Positions 27,802 to 38,423 of a DNA stretch of 64,000 bases are shown in pieces. The stretch is taken from positions 62,001 through 126,000 of the forward strand of contig NZ_JAMOIC010000012.1 in assembly GCF_024448895.1 (NCBI RefSeq), in the 5' to 3' direction. The translations under genes and the position numbers were made by a program. The notes below the pieces were generated by a model. The model was not told the origin of the DNA, searched no databases, and saw only the letters and a list, made by a program, of their open reading frames with translations. Every line of letters starts with the position of its first letter. Positions within the stretch are counted from its first letter, which is position 1. This stretch comes from Stutzerimonas stutzeri (lineage in GTDB: Bacteria; Pseudomonadota; Gammaproteobacteria; Pseudomonadales; Pseudomonadaceae).

Positions 27802-28776
27802 ATGAGCCAGAGCAGCCAGCTGATCGAGACTGCCCAGCGCACCATTCGCATGGAAACCGAAGCGGTCGAGCAACTCAAGACGCGCATCGACCACCACTTC
27901 GTCAAAGCATGCGAGCTCATTCTCCAATGTAAAGGTCGTGTCGTAGTCGTCGGGATGGGCAAGTCCGGTCACATCGGCAACAAGATCGCCGCCACACTTG
28001 CCAGCACCGGTACCACCGCATTCTTCGTTCACCCTGCCGAAGCCAGTCATGGCGATATGGGCATGATCACCCGGGACGACGTAGTCCTGGCCCTGTCCAA
28101 TTCGGGCAGCACCAATGAGATCGTCACGCTGCTTCCACTGATCAAGCGGCTCGGCATCACACTGATCAGCATGACCGGCAATCCGGAATCCGTCCTGGCG
28201 AAGGCAGCCGAGGTCAACATTGATGCCAGCGTTGCCATCGAAGCCTGCCCGCTGAACCTCGCCCCGACTTCTTCGACCACCGTGAGCCTGGTGCTCGGTG
28301 ATGCGCTGGCCATCGCGCTGCTGGAAGCGCGCGGTTTCACAGCGGAAGATTTCGCGTTCTCGCACCCGGGCGGCGCCCTGGGTCGACGCCTGCTGCTTAA
28401 AGTCGAACACGTCATGCATGCCGGGGAACGCCTGCCCTTGGTCAACCGCGGCACACCACTTCGCGAAGCGCTGCTGGAAATGACCCAGAAAGGGCTTGGG
28501 ATGACAGCGGTAATCGAGACGGACGGCAGCCTCGCCGGGATTTTCACCGACGGTGATCTGCGGCGCACGCTGGATAAAGGCATCGACGTCCGCCAGGCCA
28601 ACATCGACCAGGTGATGACGATCCATGGCAAGACCGCCCAGGCCGACATGCTTGCCGCCGAAGCACTGAAGATAATGGAAGACAACAAGATCAACGCACT
28701 CGTAGTGGTCGACGAGAACGATCGCCCGGTTGGCGCGTTGAACATGCATGATCTGCTACGTGCGGGAGTGATGTAA
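27802..28776 (+). CDS. kdsD: D-arabinose 5-phosphate isomerase
   Basis: A 324-residue protein: an N-terminal SIS sugar-isomerase domain (VVVVGMGKSGHIGNKIAATLASTGT, the HPAEASHGDMGM loop and LSNSGSTNEI) and two C-terminal CBS domains (from about residue 205). It isomerises ribulose 5-phosphate to arabinose 5-phosphate, the first step to Kdo for lipopolysaccharide. It is followed directly by kdsC. The ATG at 27802 gives the usual length. Confidence 0.97.
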   Translation: MSQSSQLIETAQRTIRMETEAVEQLKTRIDHHFVKACELILQCKGRVVVVGMGKSGHIGNKIAATLASTGTTAFFVHPAEASHGDMGMITRDDVVLALSNSGSTNEIVTLLPLIKRLGITLISMTGNPESVLAKAAEVNIDASVAIEACPLNLAPTSSTTVSLVLGDALAIALLEARGFTAEDFAFSHPGGALGRRLLLKVEHVMHAGERLPLVNRGTPLREALLEMTQKGLGMTAVIETDGSLAGIFTDGDLRRTLDKGIDVRQANIDQVMTIHGKTAQADMLAAEALKIMEDNKINALVVVDENDRPVGALNMHDLLRAGVM

Positions 28777-29298
28777 GTGAACGATCTGTTACGACGTGCA
28801 AGGGATATCCGCCTCGCCATCTTCGATGTCGACGGCGTACTCACAGACGGCAAACTCTATTTTCTGGTTGATGGCAGTGAGTTCAAGACCTTCAACACGC
28901 TCGACGGCCATGGCATCAAGATGCTTATCAACTCTGGAGTCCGCACCGCTATCATCAGTGGCCGAAAGACGCCGGTGGTCGAGCGGCGAGCGCAGAACCT
29001 GGGCATCCAGCATCTCTATCAAGGCCGCGAAGACAAGCTCGTAGTGCTCGATGAATTACTTGCAGAGCTTGGACTCGACTACGCTGAAGTCGCCTATCTG
29101 GGTGATGACCTGCCAGACTTGCCAGTGATCCGCCGTGTCGGGCTCGGCATGGCGGTTGCCAGCGCTGACGCCTTTGTCCGCCAGCACGCCCATGGGGTTA
29201 CCACCGCTCGCGGCGGCGAAGGCGCAGCAAGGGAGTTCTGTGAACTGATCATGCGCGCCCAGGGCAGCCTTGAGGCCGCACAGGCCGCCTATCTCTAA
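28777..29298 (+). CDS. kdsC: 3-deoxy-D-manno-octulosonate 8-phosphate phosphatase
   Basis: A 173-residue HAD phosphatase with DVDGVLTDG (nucleophile Asp) and GDDLPDLPVIRRVGLGMAVASA near the C-terminus. It dephosphorylates Kdo-8-P. The GTG start directly follows the kdsD TAA (TAAGTG), so initiation is probably coupled. Confidence 0.96.
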   Translation: MNDLLRRARDIRLAIFDVDGVLTDGKLYFLVDGSEFKTFNTLDGHGIKMLINSGVRTAIISGRKTPVVERRAQNLGIQHLYQGREDKLVVLDELLAELGLDYAEVAYLGDDLPDLPVIRRVGLGMAVASADAFVRQHAHGVTTARGGEGAAREFCELIMRAQGSLEAAQAAYL

Positions 29299-29307
29299 GA
29301 GGTTTCA

Positions 29308-29880
29308 ATGCTGAGCAAAATCCGCCTTCCTGCCATCCTGCTGCTGATCGCCCTGCTCCTGGTCGCGGTAGGCTATTGGAACATCCGCCCCGAAAGCTTC
29401 ATGCAGGAGGCGCCGGTGGCCCAGGGCGAGGAATCTCCAATCGACTTCTACGTGATCAACTCACGAACCGTGCAGTACCAACCGGACGGCAAGCGCAATT
29501 ACGAGCTGACAGCTGACAAGGTAGAGCACATCAAGGCAAGCGACGTCAGCCTGCTCACGCAACCTAACCTGCGATCCTATCGAGGCACCGAGCTGCCCTG
29601 GCATGTCACCAGCGATCGCGGCGAAGTGGGCCCGCAGGGTGAAGAAGTGGAGCTGATAGACAACGTGAGGATCGAGCGTACCGATACCAAGGGACGCGCG
29701 ACCGTTGTCACTTCCAGCCGAATGACGGTGCTCCCCGAGAAGGATTATGCCGAGACCCGCCAACCCGTTAGAATCGTCGCCGCAAACGGCGTGACGACCG
29801 CTACAGGCATGAAAGCGTATCTAGACGAAGGCAGGATGCTCCTGCTATCCAATGTAAGAGGCCAGCATGAGCTGCGTTAA
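29308..29880 (+). CDS. lptC: LPS export protein LptC
   Basis: A 190-residue bitopic protein with an N-terminal span (IRLPAILLLIALLLVAVGYW) and a periplasmic beta-jellyroll. It links the LptB2FG transporter to the periplasmic LptA bridge. GAGG precedes the ATG. It overlaps lptA by 14 bases. Confidence 0.94.
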   Translation: MLSKIRLPAILLLIALLLVAVGYWNIRPESFMQEAPVAQGEESPIDFYVINSRTVQYQPDGKRNYELTADKVEHIKASDVSLLTQPNLRSYRGTELPWHVTSDRGEVGPQGEEVELIDNVRIERTDTKGRATVVTSSRMTVLPEKDYAETRQPVRIVAANGVTTATGMKAYLDEGRMLLLSNVRGQHELR

Positions 29881-30415
29881 GACTCTCCCCCTCCTGATCG
29901 GTTTGAGCATTTTCCTGCTCGGCTCAAACGCCCATGCGCTGCCAGAGGACCGCAATCAGCCCATTCGCGTCCAGGCCGACACGGCAGAACTGGATGATCG
30001 CCAGGGCGTCGCCGTGTATCGCGGGGATGTCGTGATCACGCAGGGCACGATGAAGATAACCGGTGATACGGTCACGATCACCCAGAACGGCAACGGCGAC
30101 GTCGAGGTTTTCACCTCCATCGGCAAGCCCGCCTACTACGAACAAAAGCCTTCAGCTGACAAGGAGATCGTCAAGGCGTACGGCTTGACGATTCAGTATT
30201 TCGCAGCGAACGAGCGAATCGTGCTGATTGACCAGGCAAAAGTCGTTCAGGAAGGCAACACCTTCGAGGGCGAGAAGATTGTCTACGACACCCAACGACA
30301 GATAGTGAATGCCGGACGTGCGACCAATACCGACGTCACGACGCCACGCCCTCGCGTGGACATGGTCATACAGCCGCGCAAGAAAGATGAGCCCGCAGCG
30401 GAGCAGACCGAGTAA
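29867..30415 (+). CDS. lptA: Periplasmic LPS bridge protein LptA
   Basis: A 182-residue exported protein with a signal peptide ([18 protein letters not shown]) and an OstA-type beta domain ([35 protein letters not shown]). It forms the filament carrying LPS across the periplasm. Its stop overlaps the lptB start (TAATG). Confidence 0.95.
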   Translation: MSCVKTLPLLIGLSIFLLGSNAHALPEDRNQPIRVQADTAELDDRQGVAVYRGDVVITQGTMKITGDTVTITQNGNGDVEVFTSIGKPAYYEQKPSADKEIVKAYGLTIQYFAANERIVLIDQAKVVQEGNTFEGEKIVYDTQRQIVNAGRATNTDVTTPRPRVDMVIQPRKKDEPAAEQTE

Positions 30416-31140
30416 TGGCGATCCTCAAGGCTCAGCATTTGGCGAAGAGCTACAAGAGCCGGCAAGTCGTGCGCGATGTCAGCCTGTCCATAGAAAGCGG
30501 GCAGATCGTAGGCCTGCTGGGGCCCAACGGCGCGGGAAAGACCACATGCTTTTACATGATCGTCGGGCTGGTGAAAGCCGATCAAGGCCGCGTACTGATC
30601 GATGATCATGATGTGACACACCTTCCCATGCATGGCCGCGCCCGAGCTGGGATTGGCTATCTACCCCAGGAAGCATCGATCTTTCGCAAGCTGTCAGTTG
30701 CGGACAACATCATGGCGATTCTGGAAACCCGCAAGGATCTGGATCGCAGCGGGCGTCAACAGGCGCTTGAGGGGCTGTTGCAGGAGTTTCACATTCACCA
30801 CATCCGCGACAGCCTCGGGATGAGCCTGTCCGGTGGCGAACGGCGTCGCGTCGAAATTGCCCGGGCCCTGGCCACCGCACCCAAGTTCATTCTTCTCGAT
30901 GAACCTTTTGCCGGTGTTGACCCGATCTCGGTTGGTGACATCAAACAGATCATTCATCACCTGAAAGCCAAGGGCATCGGTGTTCTGATCACCGATCACA
31001 ATGTCCGCGAGACATTGGATATCTGCGAGACTGCCTACATAGTCAACGACGGCCAGCTGATAGCTGAAGGGACGTCAGAAACCATCCTGGCCAACCAGTT
31101 GGTGAAAGACGTCTACCTCGGACACGAATTCAGACTTTGA
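30415..31140 (+). CDS. lptB: LPS export ATPase LptB
   Basis: A 241-residue ABC ATPase with Walker [10 protein letters not shown] at 36-44, signature [16 protein letters not shown] and Walker [14 protein letters not shown]. It energises LPS extraction with LptFG, whose genes are elsewhere. It directly precedes rpoN, the standard proteobacterial order. Confidence 0.97.
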   Translation: MAILKAQHLAKSYKSRQVVRDVSLSIESGQIVGLLGPNGAGKTTCFYMIVGLVKADQGRVLIDDHDVTHLPMHGRARAGIGYLPQEASIFRKLSVADNIMAILETRKDLDRSGRQQALEGLLQEFHIHHIRDSLGMSLSGGERRRVEIARALATAPKFILLDEPFAGVDPISVGDIKQIIHHLKAKGIGVLITDHNVRETLDICETAYIVNDGQLIAEGTSETILANQLVKDVYLGHEFRL

Positions 31141-31200
31141 TAGCAATTTTTTCTACCGGGACGCTCATCTAGGGCTAGGCAAAGGCTTCGCCGGCAGGCA

Positions 31201-31206
31201 TATAAT
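31201..31206 (+). promoter_or_regulatory. Putative -10 element upstream of rpoN
   Basis: A perfect TATAAT, about 80 bases before the rpoN ATG, with a poor -35 region. It suggests rpoN has its own promoter besides readthrough from lptB. Confidence 0.4.
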
Positions 31207-31286
31207 TTGCTTACACCGGCGCGCGGCGCCAGCGAAATCGGAACAGGCGCGGTTGCGCCGGCAAACAAGGTTCGAAGTCCTCTGCC

Positions 31287-32804
31287 ATGAAACCATCGCT
31301 AGTCCTGAAGATGGGCCAGCAGCTGACGATGACACCGCAGCTGCAACAAGCCATACGATTGCTCCAGCTATCCACGCTCGATCTCCAACAGGAGATTCAG
31401 GAGGCGCTGGATTCCAACCCGATGCTCGAGCGCGAAGAAGAAGGAGACGACTTCGACAACTCCGATCCGATGGCAGAGTCGATCGAGAAGAAAAGCGAGA
31501 GCCCATCGACTGATGCACCCGAGCAAAGCGAGCCGGACAATCATTATGAGGAACCCATCAACACGGTGGAGAACCTCGAGGAAGGCGACTGGGGCGACCG
31601 CATCCCCAATGAACTTCCTGTAGACACGGCCTGGGAAGATATCTACCAGACCAGCGCCAGCAGCCTGCCCAGCAATGACGATGATGAATGGGACTTCACC
31701 ACCCGCACGTCATCCGGGGAAAGCCTGCAAAGTCATCTTCTCTGGCAACTCAACCTCGCCCCGATGAGCGACACCGATCGTCTCATCGCCGCCACCTTGA
31801 TCGACTGCATCAACCCTCAAGGCTATCTCGACGAGACGCTCGAAGAGGTGCTCGAGTCGTTCGACCCCGAACTTGAGATCGAACTCGACGAAATCGAGGT
31901 GGTGCTGCGGCGCATTCAGCAGTTCGAGCCGGCGGGCATCGGCGCTCGCGACCTGCGTGAATGTCTGCTGTTGCAGTTACGCCAGCTGCCTGAGCGAACC
32001 GCCTGGCTGAGCGAGGCGATCAAGCTTGTCAGCGACCATCTGGACATTCTCGGCGGACGTGACTACAGCCTGCTGATGCGCCGCATGAAGCTCAAGGAAG
32101 ACGAACTGCGCCAGGTCATCGATCTGATCCAAACGCTCAACCCCAGGCCAGGTTCGCAAATTGAAGCGGGCGAGCCGGAGTACGTCGTGCCGGACGTTAT
32201 CGTACGCAAGCACAATGGCCGCTGGTTGGTCGAGCTGAATCAGGACGCGATGCCGCGACTTCGTGTCAACGCGCAATATGCTGGGTTCGTCAAACGCGCC
32301 GATTCCAGCGCGGACAATACCTTCATGCGTAACCAGCTTCAGGAAGCACGCTGGTTCATCAAGAGCCTGCTCAGCCGCAACGAAACTCTGATGAAGGTTT
32401 CCACGCAGATCGTCGAGCACCAGCGAGGCTTCTTCGAACACGGTGATGAAGCCATGAAGCCGCTTGTGCTGCATGACATTGCCGAAGCCGTGGGCATGCA
32501 TGAGTCAACCATTTCGAGGGTTACTACTCAGAAATTCATGCACACGCCCCGCGGCATCTACGAGCTGAAGTATTTCTTTTCCAGCCATGTGAGCACGTCC
32601 GAGGGGGGTGAATGCTCATCCACCGCGATCCGGGCAATCATCAAAAAGCTGGTCGCGGCGGAAAACGCGAAAAAGCCATTGAGCGACAGCAAGATCGCTG
32701 GTTTACTGGAGGAACAGGGGATTCAGGTCGCACGCCGCACCGTCGCGAAGTACCGCGAATCACTCGGTATCGCGCCATCCAGCGAGCGCAAGCGGCTGAT
32801 GTAA
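31287..32804 (+). CDS. rpoN: RNA polymerase sigma-54 factor
   Basis: A 505-residue sigma-54. Region I is Gln/Leu-rich ([25 protein letters not shown]), region II acidic (about 55-110), then the core-binding domain, the helix-turn-helix ([21 protein letters not shown]) and the RpoN box [10 protein letters not shown] at 482-491 that reads the -24 element. It is the likely reader of the pilin promoter at 9341. Downstream hpf, ptsN, rapZ and ptsO are the usual cluster. Confidence 0.98.
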   Translation: MKPSLVLKMGQQLTMTPQLQQAIRLLQLSTLDLQQEIQEALDSNPMLEREEEGDDFDNSDPMAESIEKKSESPSTDAPEQSEPDNHYEEPINTVENLEEGDWGDRIPNELPVDTAWEDIYQTSASSLPSNDDDEWDFTTRTSSGESLQSHLLWQLNLAPMSDTDRLIAATLIDCINPQGYLDETLEEVLESFDPELEIELDEIEVVLRRIQQFEPAGIGARDLRECLLLQLRQLPERTAWLSEAIKLVSDHLDILGGRDYSLLMRRMKLKEDELRQVIDLIQTLNPRPGSQIEAGEPEYVVPDVIVRKHNGRWLVELNQDAMPRLRVNAQYAGFVKRADSSADNTFMRNQLQEARWFIKSLLSRNETLMKVSTQIVEHQRGFFEHGDEAMKPLVLHDIAEAVGMHESTISRVTTQKFMHTPRGIYELKYFFSSHVSTSEGGECSSTAIRAIIKKLVAAENAKKPLSDSKIAGLLEEQGIQVARRTVAKYRESLGIAPSSERKRLM

Positions 32805-32882
32805 CACCAGAGCACTGGTCGAGTTCTTCCGATGGCGGGCTTACAGGCCCACCAATCCGCATGTGGCAAAAGGAGACGCAGT

Positions 32883-33191
32883 ATGCAAGTCAACATCACT
32901 GGCCTTCACCTGGAAATCACAGAACCCCTGCGTGACTACGTCGAGGAGAAATTCGAGCGGTTAGAACGGCATTTCGATCGCATCATCGCCGTTCAAGTCA
33001 TTCTTCAAGTCGAGAAGCTGAGGCAGAAGGCCGAAGCAACCTTGCATGTAGCTGGCCGCGAAGTTGTTGCCAACGCCGAGCACAGCGACATGTACGCCGC
33101 GATCGACCTGCTCGCGGACAAGCTCGACCGGCAGCTCATCAAACACAAAGAAAAACAGCTCGACCACAATCAGGGCGCCCTGGCTCGCTGA
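32883..33191 (+). CDS. hpf: Ribosome hibernation promoting factor (short form)
   Basis: A 102-residue short HPF/YfiA-family protein (MQVNITGLHLEITEPLRDYVEEKFERLERHF) that binds 30S subunits during stationary phase. AAGGAG lies just upstream of the ATG at 32883, which is chosen over an earlier in-frame Met without a ribosome site. Confidence 0.95.
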   Translation: MQVNITGLHLEITEPLRDYVEEKFERLERHFDRIIAVQVILQVEKLRQKAEATLHVAGREVVANAEHSDMYAAIDLLADKLDRQLIKHKEKQLDHNQGALAR

Positions 33192-33197
33192 CCCATC

Positions 33198-33662
33198 ATG
33201 ATCCGAATTGAAAACATCCTGACCCCCGCACGTTCGCTCGTGAACGTGCCGGGCGGCAGCAAAAAACGCGTTCTCGAACAAATCGCCAAGGTGCTCGGCC
33301 GGGATCTACCGGACCTGGACGGCCAAGCTATTTTCGAAAGCTTCATTGCGCGCGAAAAGCTTGGCTCCACCGGTTTCGGGAACGGCATCGCCATTCCCCA
33401 CTGTCGCATGTCCGGCTGTACGTCGCCGTTCAGTGCGGTGCTGCGGCTCGATGCTCCGGTGGATTTCGATGCAATTGACGGCGCGCCTGTCGATCTACTC
33501 TTCGTCTTGTTAGTGCCCGAAGCGGCGACTGATGAGCATCTGGAGTTGCTACGCCAGATTGCAAGCATGCTGGACCGCGAGGATGTTCGCGAGCGCCTTC
33601 GCATGGCAACTTCGGGACAGGACCTGTATCAGGCGGTCGTCGATATTCAGAGCGGTCGCTAG
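33198..33662 (+). CDS. ptsN: Nitrogen PTS enzyme IIA
   Basis: A 154-residue EIIA-Ntr with the phosphorylated His at residue 68 (GNGIAIPHCRM). It receives phosphate from NPr and regulates metabolism and potassium or carbon responses in Pseudomonas. It lies 6 bases after hpf. Confidence 0.97.
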   Translation: MIRIENILTPARSLVNVPGGSKKRVLEQIAKVLGRDLPDLDGQAIFESFIAREKLGSTGFGNGIAIPHCRMSGCTSPFSAVLRLDAPVDFDAIDGAPVDLLFVLLVPEAATDEHLELLRQIASMLDREDVRERLRMATSGQDLYQAVVDIQSGR

Positions 33663-33796
33663 CGGAGCGGCACTCCCGCCGCGACGCTCAGTGAGGAAAA
33701 AGACGTGCCCCCCAACTATCCGCACCTGCCCCTGAATAATTGCACGCCGACCGACGTTCGGCTCGTGAACAGTGCCATGCCGAGCGACGGCCCGCG

Positions 33797-34654
33797 ATGC
33801 GCCTGATCATCGTCAGCGGCCGTTCCGGCTCCGGCAAGAGCACCGCGCTGAACGTGCTTGAGGACAACGGCTTCTATTGCATCGACAACCTGCCCGCCGG
33901 CCTTCTACCGGAACTGGCCGAGCGCGCCTTGCTGCATACCGAACTGCTGCAGCCTCAGGTGGCGGTATCCATTGATGCACGCAATCTTCCCAGCCATCTC
34001 AAGCGCTTCCCGGAACTGCTAGAGGATGTGCGAGCGCGCTATATACAGTGTGATGTGCTGTATCTCGATGCGGCTGACGAAACACTGCTGAAACGGTTTT
34101 CGGAGACTCGGCGACGACATCCGCTGACCAATGAGAACCGATCATTAGCCGAAGCCATTCATGACGAAGAGCTGCTTCTGGCGCCGATCATCGATCACGC
34201 TGACCTCAAGATCGACACCACGCACCTGAACCTCTATCAGTTGCGAGATACCCTCAAGCTGCGCCTGCTGAACAAGCCCGAACCGGGCACGGCGTTTCTG
34301 TTCGAGTCATTTGGCTTCAAACGCGGCATGCCCGTCGATGCCGATCTGGTGTTCGACGTTCGCTGCCTGCCCAATCCTTACTGGAAAGCGGACCTGCGTG
34401 ATTTTTCCGGACTGGACCAACCCGTCATCGATTACCTTGCCACGCAGGCCGATGTCGAAGAGATGTTCCAGGACATCTTTGCCTACCTGAGCAAATGGCT
34501 ACCGCGTTTCGCGGCCAGTAACCGTGCCTACGTTACAGTCGCCATCGGCTGCACGGGCGGACATCATCGTTCGGTCTATCTGGCAGAGCGCCTAGGCCAG
34601 GCGCTGCGAGATCCTTTGAAGAATGTCCAGGTACGCCACCGCGACCTGGCCTAG
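33797..34654 (+). CDS. rapZ: RNase adapter protein RapZ
   Basis: A 285-residue P-loop protein (GRSGSGKS at 8-15) with the C-terminal domain [25 protein letters not shown]. In enterobacteria RapZ controls GlmS levels through small RNAs and RNase E; its target in Pseudomonas is less clear. The start at 33797 places the P-loop correctly; an upstream in-frame Met lacks support. Confidence 0.95.
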   Translation: MRLIIVSGRSGSGKSTALNVLEDNGFYCIDNLPAGLLPELAERALLHTELLQPQVAVSIDARNLPSHLKRFPELLEDVRARYIQCDVLYLDAADETLLKRFSETRRRHPLTNENRSLAEAIHDEELLLAPIIDHADLKIDTTHLNLYQLRDTLKLRLLNKPEPGTAFLFESFGFKRGMPVDADLVFDVRCLPNPYWKADLRDFSGLDQPVIDYLATQADVEEMFQDIFAYLSKWLPRFAASNRAYVTVAIGCTGGHHRSVYLAERLGQALRDPLKNVQVRHRDLA

Positions 34655-34662
34655 GAATACAC

Positions 34663-34935
34663 ATGCCTTCGTGCGATATCACCATCATCAACAAGCTGGG
34701 CCTGCATGCCCGCGCTGCGGCCAAGTTCGTCGGTGTCGCCAACCGGTTCCCCTGTGACATTCGGATAGGGCGTTGCGCAGACAGCCTCGTTGACGGCAAG
34801 AGCATCATGGCCGTCATGATGCTCGCTGCCAGCAAAGGAACCACCTTGCACCTGCGCGCAGAGGGCGAACAGGAGCAAGAGGCGATCAGCGCACTGATCG
34901 CCCTGATCGATGATTATTTCGAAGAAGGCGAATAG
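34663..34935 (+). CDS. ptsO: Nitrogen PTS phosphocarrier protein NPr
   Basis: A 90-residue HPr-like protein with the active His at residue 15 (KLGLHARAAAKFV) and a Ser region around KSIMAVMMLAASKGT. It passes phosphate to PtsN. It starts 8 bases after rapZ and converges on pmbA. Confidence 0.96.
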   Translation: MPSCDITIINKLGLHARAAAKFVGVANRFPCDIRIGRCADSLVDGKSIMAVMMLAASKGTTLHLRAEGEQEQEAISALIALIDDYFEEGE

Positions 34936-34952
34936 CGACTGGCTGTTGCTTT

Positions 34953-36299
34953 CTACTGTCCCGCCACCTTCATCCGCTCGATCAGCACCGACCCTGTGTG
35001 AATACTGCTGCGGGTTTCGACATCGCAGCCCACCGCAACGATCTGCCGGAACATGTCCCGCAGATTGCCGGCAATGGTGACTTCCTGTACCGGAAACTGG
35101 ATCACTCCATTTTCCACCCAGAAACCACCAGCACCGCGCGAATAGTCCCCGGTTACGAGGTTCAGTCCCTGCCCCATCAGCTCGGTCACGAGCAAACCGC
35201 GGTCCATCCGGCGGATCAGTGCGGCCTGATCTTCATCGCCATGGGTTACGAAGAGGTTGTGCACGCCTCCCGCGTTGGCGGTACTCGGCATGCCCAGCTT
35301 GCGTCCTGAGTAGGTGCCCAACACGTAGGAAAGCAGCCTGCCATTCTCAACGAAAGGCTTGGCATAGGTCGCCAGCCCATCACCGTCATAAGCTGAACTC
35401 GCCAAACCGCGCGGCAGGTGGGGACGCTCATCGAGGTTGAGCCACTCGGGGAAAAGCGTCTGGCCCAGCGCGTCCTCCAGGTAGGAGGACTTGCGATAGA
35501 GATTGCCGCCGGAAATCGCAGCGAGGAAATGACCGAACAGCCCTGTGGCAAGCTCTGATGAGAACAGAACCGGCACATCACAAGTAGGGACAGGCCGAGC
35601 ACCCAGGCGGCGTACAGCCCGCTCTGCAGCGCGCCGGCCAATGGATTCGGCCGAAGCAAGGTCTGCGGCCACGCGACTGACGTCGTAGTGGTAGTCGCGC
35701 TGCATCTGTCCATCAGCCTCAGCGATCATCACGCAGCTGAGGCTGTGACGCGAACTGCAGTAGGCTCCGATGAATCCATTGCTGTTGCCGTACCCGCGGC
35801 AGCCCTGATGAGTGCTCACGCTGGTGCCGTCGGCATTCAGAATGCGCTTGTCGGTTGCGAAAGCCGCTGCCTCGCAGCTGAGGGCCAACTCCACGGCCGC
35901 GTCCGGGGATATGCCCCAGGGGTGGTAGAGATCCAGATCAGGCAGATCTTTTGCCATCAGCGCTGGATCGGCTAGCCCTGCAAATTCATCTTCGGATGCA
36001 TGCTTGGCAATCGCCAACGCAGCCGCAACGGTTTCGCGTATGGCTTCATCGCCGCTGCCGGTGGTGCTGGCCGAGCCTTTTCGCTGACCGACGTACAGGG
36101 TAATGCCGAAGCCCTGATCACGATTGAACTCGACCGTTTCTACCTCGCGCTGGCGGACAGTGGTCGACAGACCCTGCTCCATCGAGACGGATACCTCGCA
36201 GGCACTGGCGCCCTGGCGGCTGGCCTCATCGATGATTCGTGCGATCTTCTCGCGCAATCCAGGCAAGGCGTGCGGCCCGATGCCATCCACTTCACTCAT
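34953..36299 (-). CDS. pmbA: Metalloprotease PmbA (TldE)
   Basis: A 448-residue member of the TldD/PmbA family lacking the HExxH metal motif, as expected of the non-catalytic partner of TldD. The pair degrades unfolded peptides and matures some peptide natural products and CcdA in E. coli. The C-terminal DYSRGAGGFWVENGVIQFPVQEVTIAGNL is diagnostic. It is convergent with ptsO, and its TldD partner is 0.7 kb away. Confidence 0.95.
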   Translation of the reverse strand: MSEVDGIGPHALPGLREKIARIIDEASRQGASACEVSVSMEQGLSTTVRQREVETVEFNRDQGFGITLYVGQRKGSASTTGSGDEAIRETVAAALAIAKHASEDEFAGLADPALMAKDLPDLDLYHPWGISPDAAVELALSCEAAAFATDKRILNADGTSVSTHQGCRGYGNSNGFIGAYCSSRHSLSCVMIAEADGQMQRDYHYDVSRVAADLASAESIGRRAAERAVRRLGARPVPTCDVPVLFSSELATGLFGHFLAAISGGNLYRKSSYLEDALGQTLFPEWLNLDERPHLPRGLASSAYDGDGLATYAKPFVENGRLLSYVLGTYSGRKLGMPSTANAGGVHNLFVTHGDEDQAALIRRMDRGLLVTELMGQGLNLVTGDYSRGAGGFWVENGVIQFPVQEVTIAGNLRDMFRQIVAVGCDVETRSSIHTGSVLIERMKVAGQ

Positions 36300-36403
36300 A
36301 AAAACTCCGACAACTGATTCGACAATTCGCAGCCCACGGTGCTCGGCAAGCCCCGCAGCAAGGCTGCTGTTATCATGGCGGCATTCCCTACTGGACCAGC
36401 CCC

Positions 36404-36925
36404 ATGTCTGATACTTCCGATCTCGACGGCTTCGAGGAAAAAAGCAAAACCCAGGTAAAGCGTGAACTGCATGCGCTGCAGGATCTGGGTGAACGCCTCA
36501 CAACCCTCAAGCCCGACGTGCTAGACCGTCTGCCCCTGACTGATGCGCTGCGCAAGGCCCTTGCTGATTCGGCCAAGCACACCGCGCACATTGCCCGCAA
36601 ACGTCACCTTCAATACATCGGCAAACTGATGCGCGATCAGGACATCGAGGGCATCCTTGCCCTCGTCGACCAGCTCGATGCCTCTACTCGTCAGTACAAC
36701 GAACGCTTCCATGCGCTAGAGCGCTGGCGAGATCGCCTGATCGCTGGTAACGATGAAACCCTTGAAGCCTTCGTCACTGAATACCCTGAAACCGATCGCC
36801 AGCACTTGCGTGGGCTGATACGTCATGCCCAGCACGAAGCGGCGCGAAACAAGCCGCCGGCCGCCAGCCGCAAGATTTTCAAATACATCCGCGAGCTGGA
36901 CGAAACCCGACGCGGCCTAAGGTAG
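36404..36925 (+). CDS. darP: Ribosome biogenesis factor DarP (YjgA)
   Basis: A 173-residue, highly charged helical protein ([23 protein letters not shown] ... [31 protein letters not shown]) that matches YjgA, a late 50S assembly factor. It lies between pmbA and tldD on the opposite strand, a conserved Pseudomonas arrangement. Confidence 0.93.
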   Translation: MSDTSDLDGFEEKSKTQVKRELHALQDLGERLTTLKPDVLDRLPLTDALRKALADSAKHTAHIARKRHLQYIGKLMRDQDIEGILALVDQLDASTRQYNERFHALERWRDRLIAGNDETLEAFVTEYPETDRQHLRGLIRHAQHEAARNKPPAASRKIFKYIRELDETRRGLR

Positions 36926-36978
36926 GCGCAACGAGCTGAAGGCGGGAATTACGCAACCTCAGCTCTCCGGCCTTCATC

Positions 36979-38421
36979 TCAACCGCCCGTACCACCGACC
37001 GTGATGCCGTCGATCTTCAGGGTCGGTTGACCGACCCCGACGGGCACTGACTGGCCATCTTTGCCGCAGGTGCCGACTCCGCTGTCAAGTGCGAGGTCGG
37101 TGCCGACCATGGAAACCTTGTTCATCACTTCCGGCCCGTTGCCGATCAAGGTAGCGCCTTTCACCGGAGCGGTGATCTTGCCGTCCTCGATCAAATAGGC
37201 CTCACTGGTGGAAAACACGAACTTGCCACTTGTGATGTCCACCTGCCCTCCACCGAGACTCGCACAGTAGATCCCCTTCTTTACCGAACGGATGATCTCT
37301 TCAGGGTCACTTTCGCCCGCCAGCATGTACGTGTTGGTCATTCGAGGCATTGGTAGGTGGGCATAGGATTCGCGCCGACCATTACCAGTAGGGGCGACCC
37401 CCATCAGACGCGCATTGAGTTTGTCCTGGATATAGCCCTTCAGAATCCCGTTCTCGATCAAGGTGGTGCACTGCGTCGGCGTACCTTCGTCATCGACGCT
37501 CAGCGAGCCACGCCGATCAGCCAGGGCCCCGTCATCGACAATGGTGCACAGCTTGGAGGCGACCTGCTGACCGATCCGCCCGCTGTATGCCGAACTGCCC
37601 TTGCGATTGAAGTCGCCTTCAAGTCCATGCCCAACTGCTTCGTGCAGCAATACGCCGGACCAGCCTGGACCCAGCACCACCGGCAGCGTGCCGGCAGGCG
37701 CCGCTTTGGCTTCGAGATTGACCAGTGCCTGCCGCAGCGCTTCACGCGCATAACCCATCGCACGGTCTTCGGTGAGGAAGTAGTCGTATCCGGTGCGCCC
37801 GCCACCGCCCTGCCCGCCGCGCTCGCGACGACCATTCTGCTCGACAATTACACTTACATTGAAGCGCACCAGGGGGCGGATGTCGGCGGCCATGATGCCG
37901 TCCAGCCCCGCTACCAGAATGTGTTCCCAGACACCCGCCAGGCTCACCGTCACCTGCTTGATGCGCGGGTCCAGCGCGCGGGTAGCGAGATCTATCCGCT
38001 TGAGCAGCTCGACCTTCTCAGCCCGGCCCAGTCCGTCTAGCGGGTTGTCCTGGCTGTATAGCGGTGAGAACGCAGCCTTCGACAGCACTTGTACACGGCC
38101 CTGCTGACCGCCACGGGCGATTGACCGAGCGGCCTCTGCAGCCTGGCGCAACGCATCGGCGGTGATCGCATTGCTGTATGCGAAGCCGGTCTTTTCCCCG
38201 GACAGCGCGCGGACGCCCACGCCTTGCTCCAGGTGAAAACTACCCTCTTTGACGATGCCATCTTCCAGTACCCAGGATTCGGTTACCTGGTCCTGAAAGT
38301 ACAGGTCGGCCGCATCGATACCGGGACCGGCCAACTCGCCAAGAAAACCCGGCAGATCTTCAAGCCCCAGACCTCCCGGGGTCAGCAAGCGCTCAGTGAC
38401 GGGTAACAACAGTTCACTCAT
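36979..38421 (-). CDS. tldD: Metalloprotease TldD
   Basis: A 480-residue zinc protease with HEAVGH at 260-265 (H260, E261, H264) and the family's C-terminal cysteine/glycine-rich end. It is the catalytic partner of PmbA. It lies two bases after the nitrilase-family gene reading on the same strand. Confidence 0.96.
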   Translation of the reverse strand: MSELLLPVTERLLTPGGLGLEDLPGFLGELAGPGIDAADLYFQDQVTESWVLEDGIVKEGSFHLEQGVGVRALSGEKTGFAYSNAITADALRQAAEAARSIARGGQQGRVQVLSKAAFSPLYSQDNPLDGLGRAEKVELLKRIDLATRALDPRIKQVTVSLAGVWEHILVAGLDGIMAADIRPLVRFNVSVIVEQNGRRERGGQGGGGRTGYDYFLTEDRAMGYAREALRQALVNLEAKAAPAGTLPVVLGPGWSGVLLHEAVGHGLEGDFNRKGSSAYSGRIGQQVASKLCTIVDDGALADRRGSLSVDDEGTPTQCTTLIENGILKGYIQDKLNARLMGVAPTGNGRRESYAHLPMPRMTNTYMLAGESDPEEIIRSVKKGIYCASLGGGQVDITSGKFVFSTSEAYLIEDGKITAPVKGATLIGNGPEVMNKVSMVGTDLALDSGVGTCGKDGQSVPVGVGQPTLKIDGITVGGTGG

Positions 38422-38423
38422 AT

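Noticed and set aside
27784-28749. Long minus-strand open frame opposite kdsD
   Set aside because: It is a mirror frame of kdsD with no family match.
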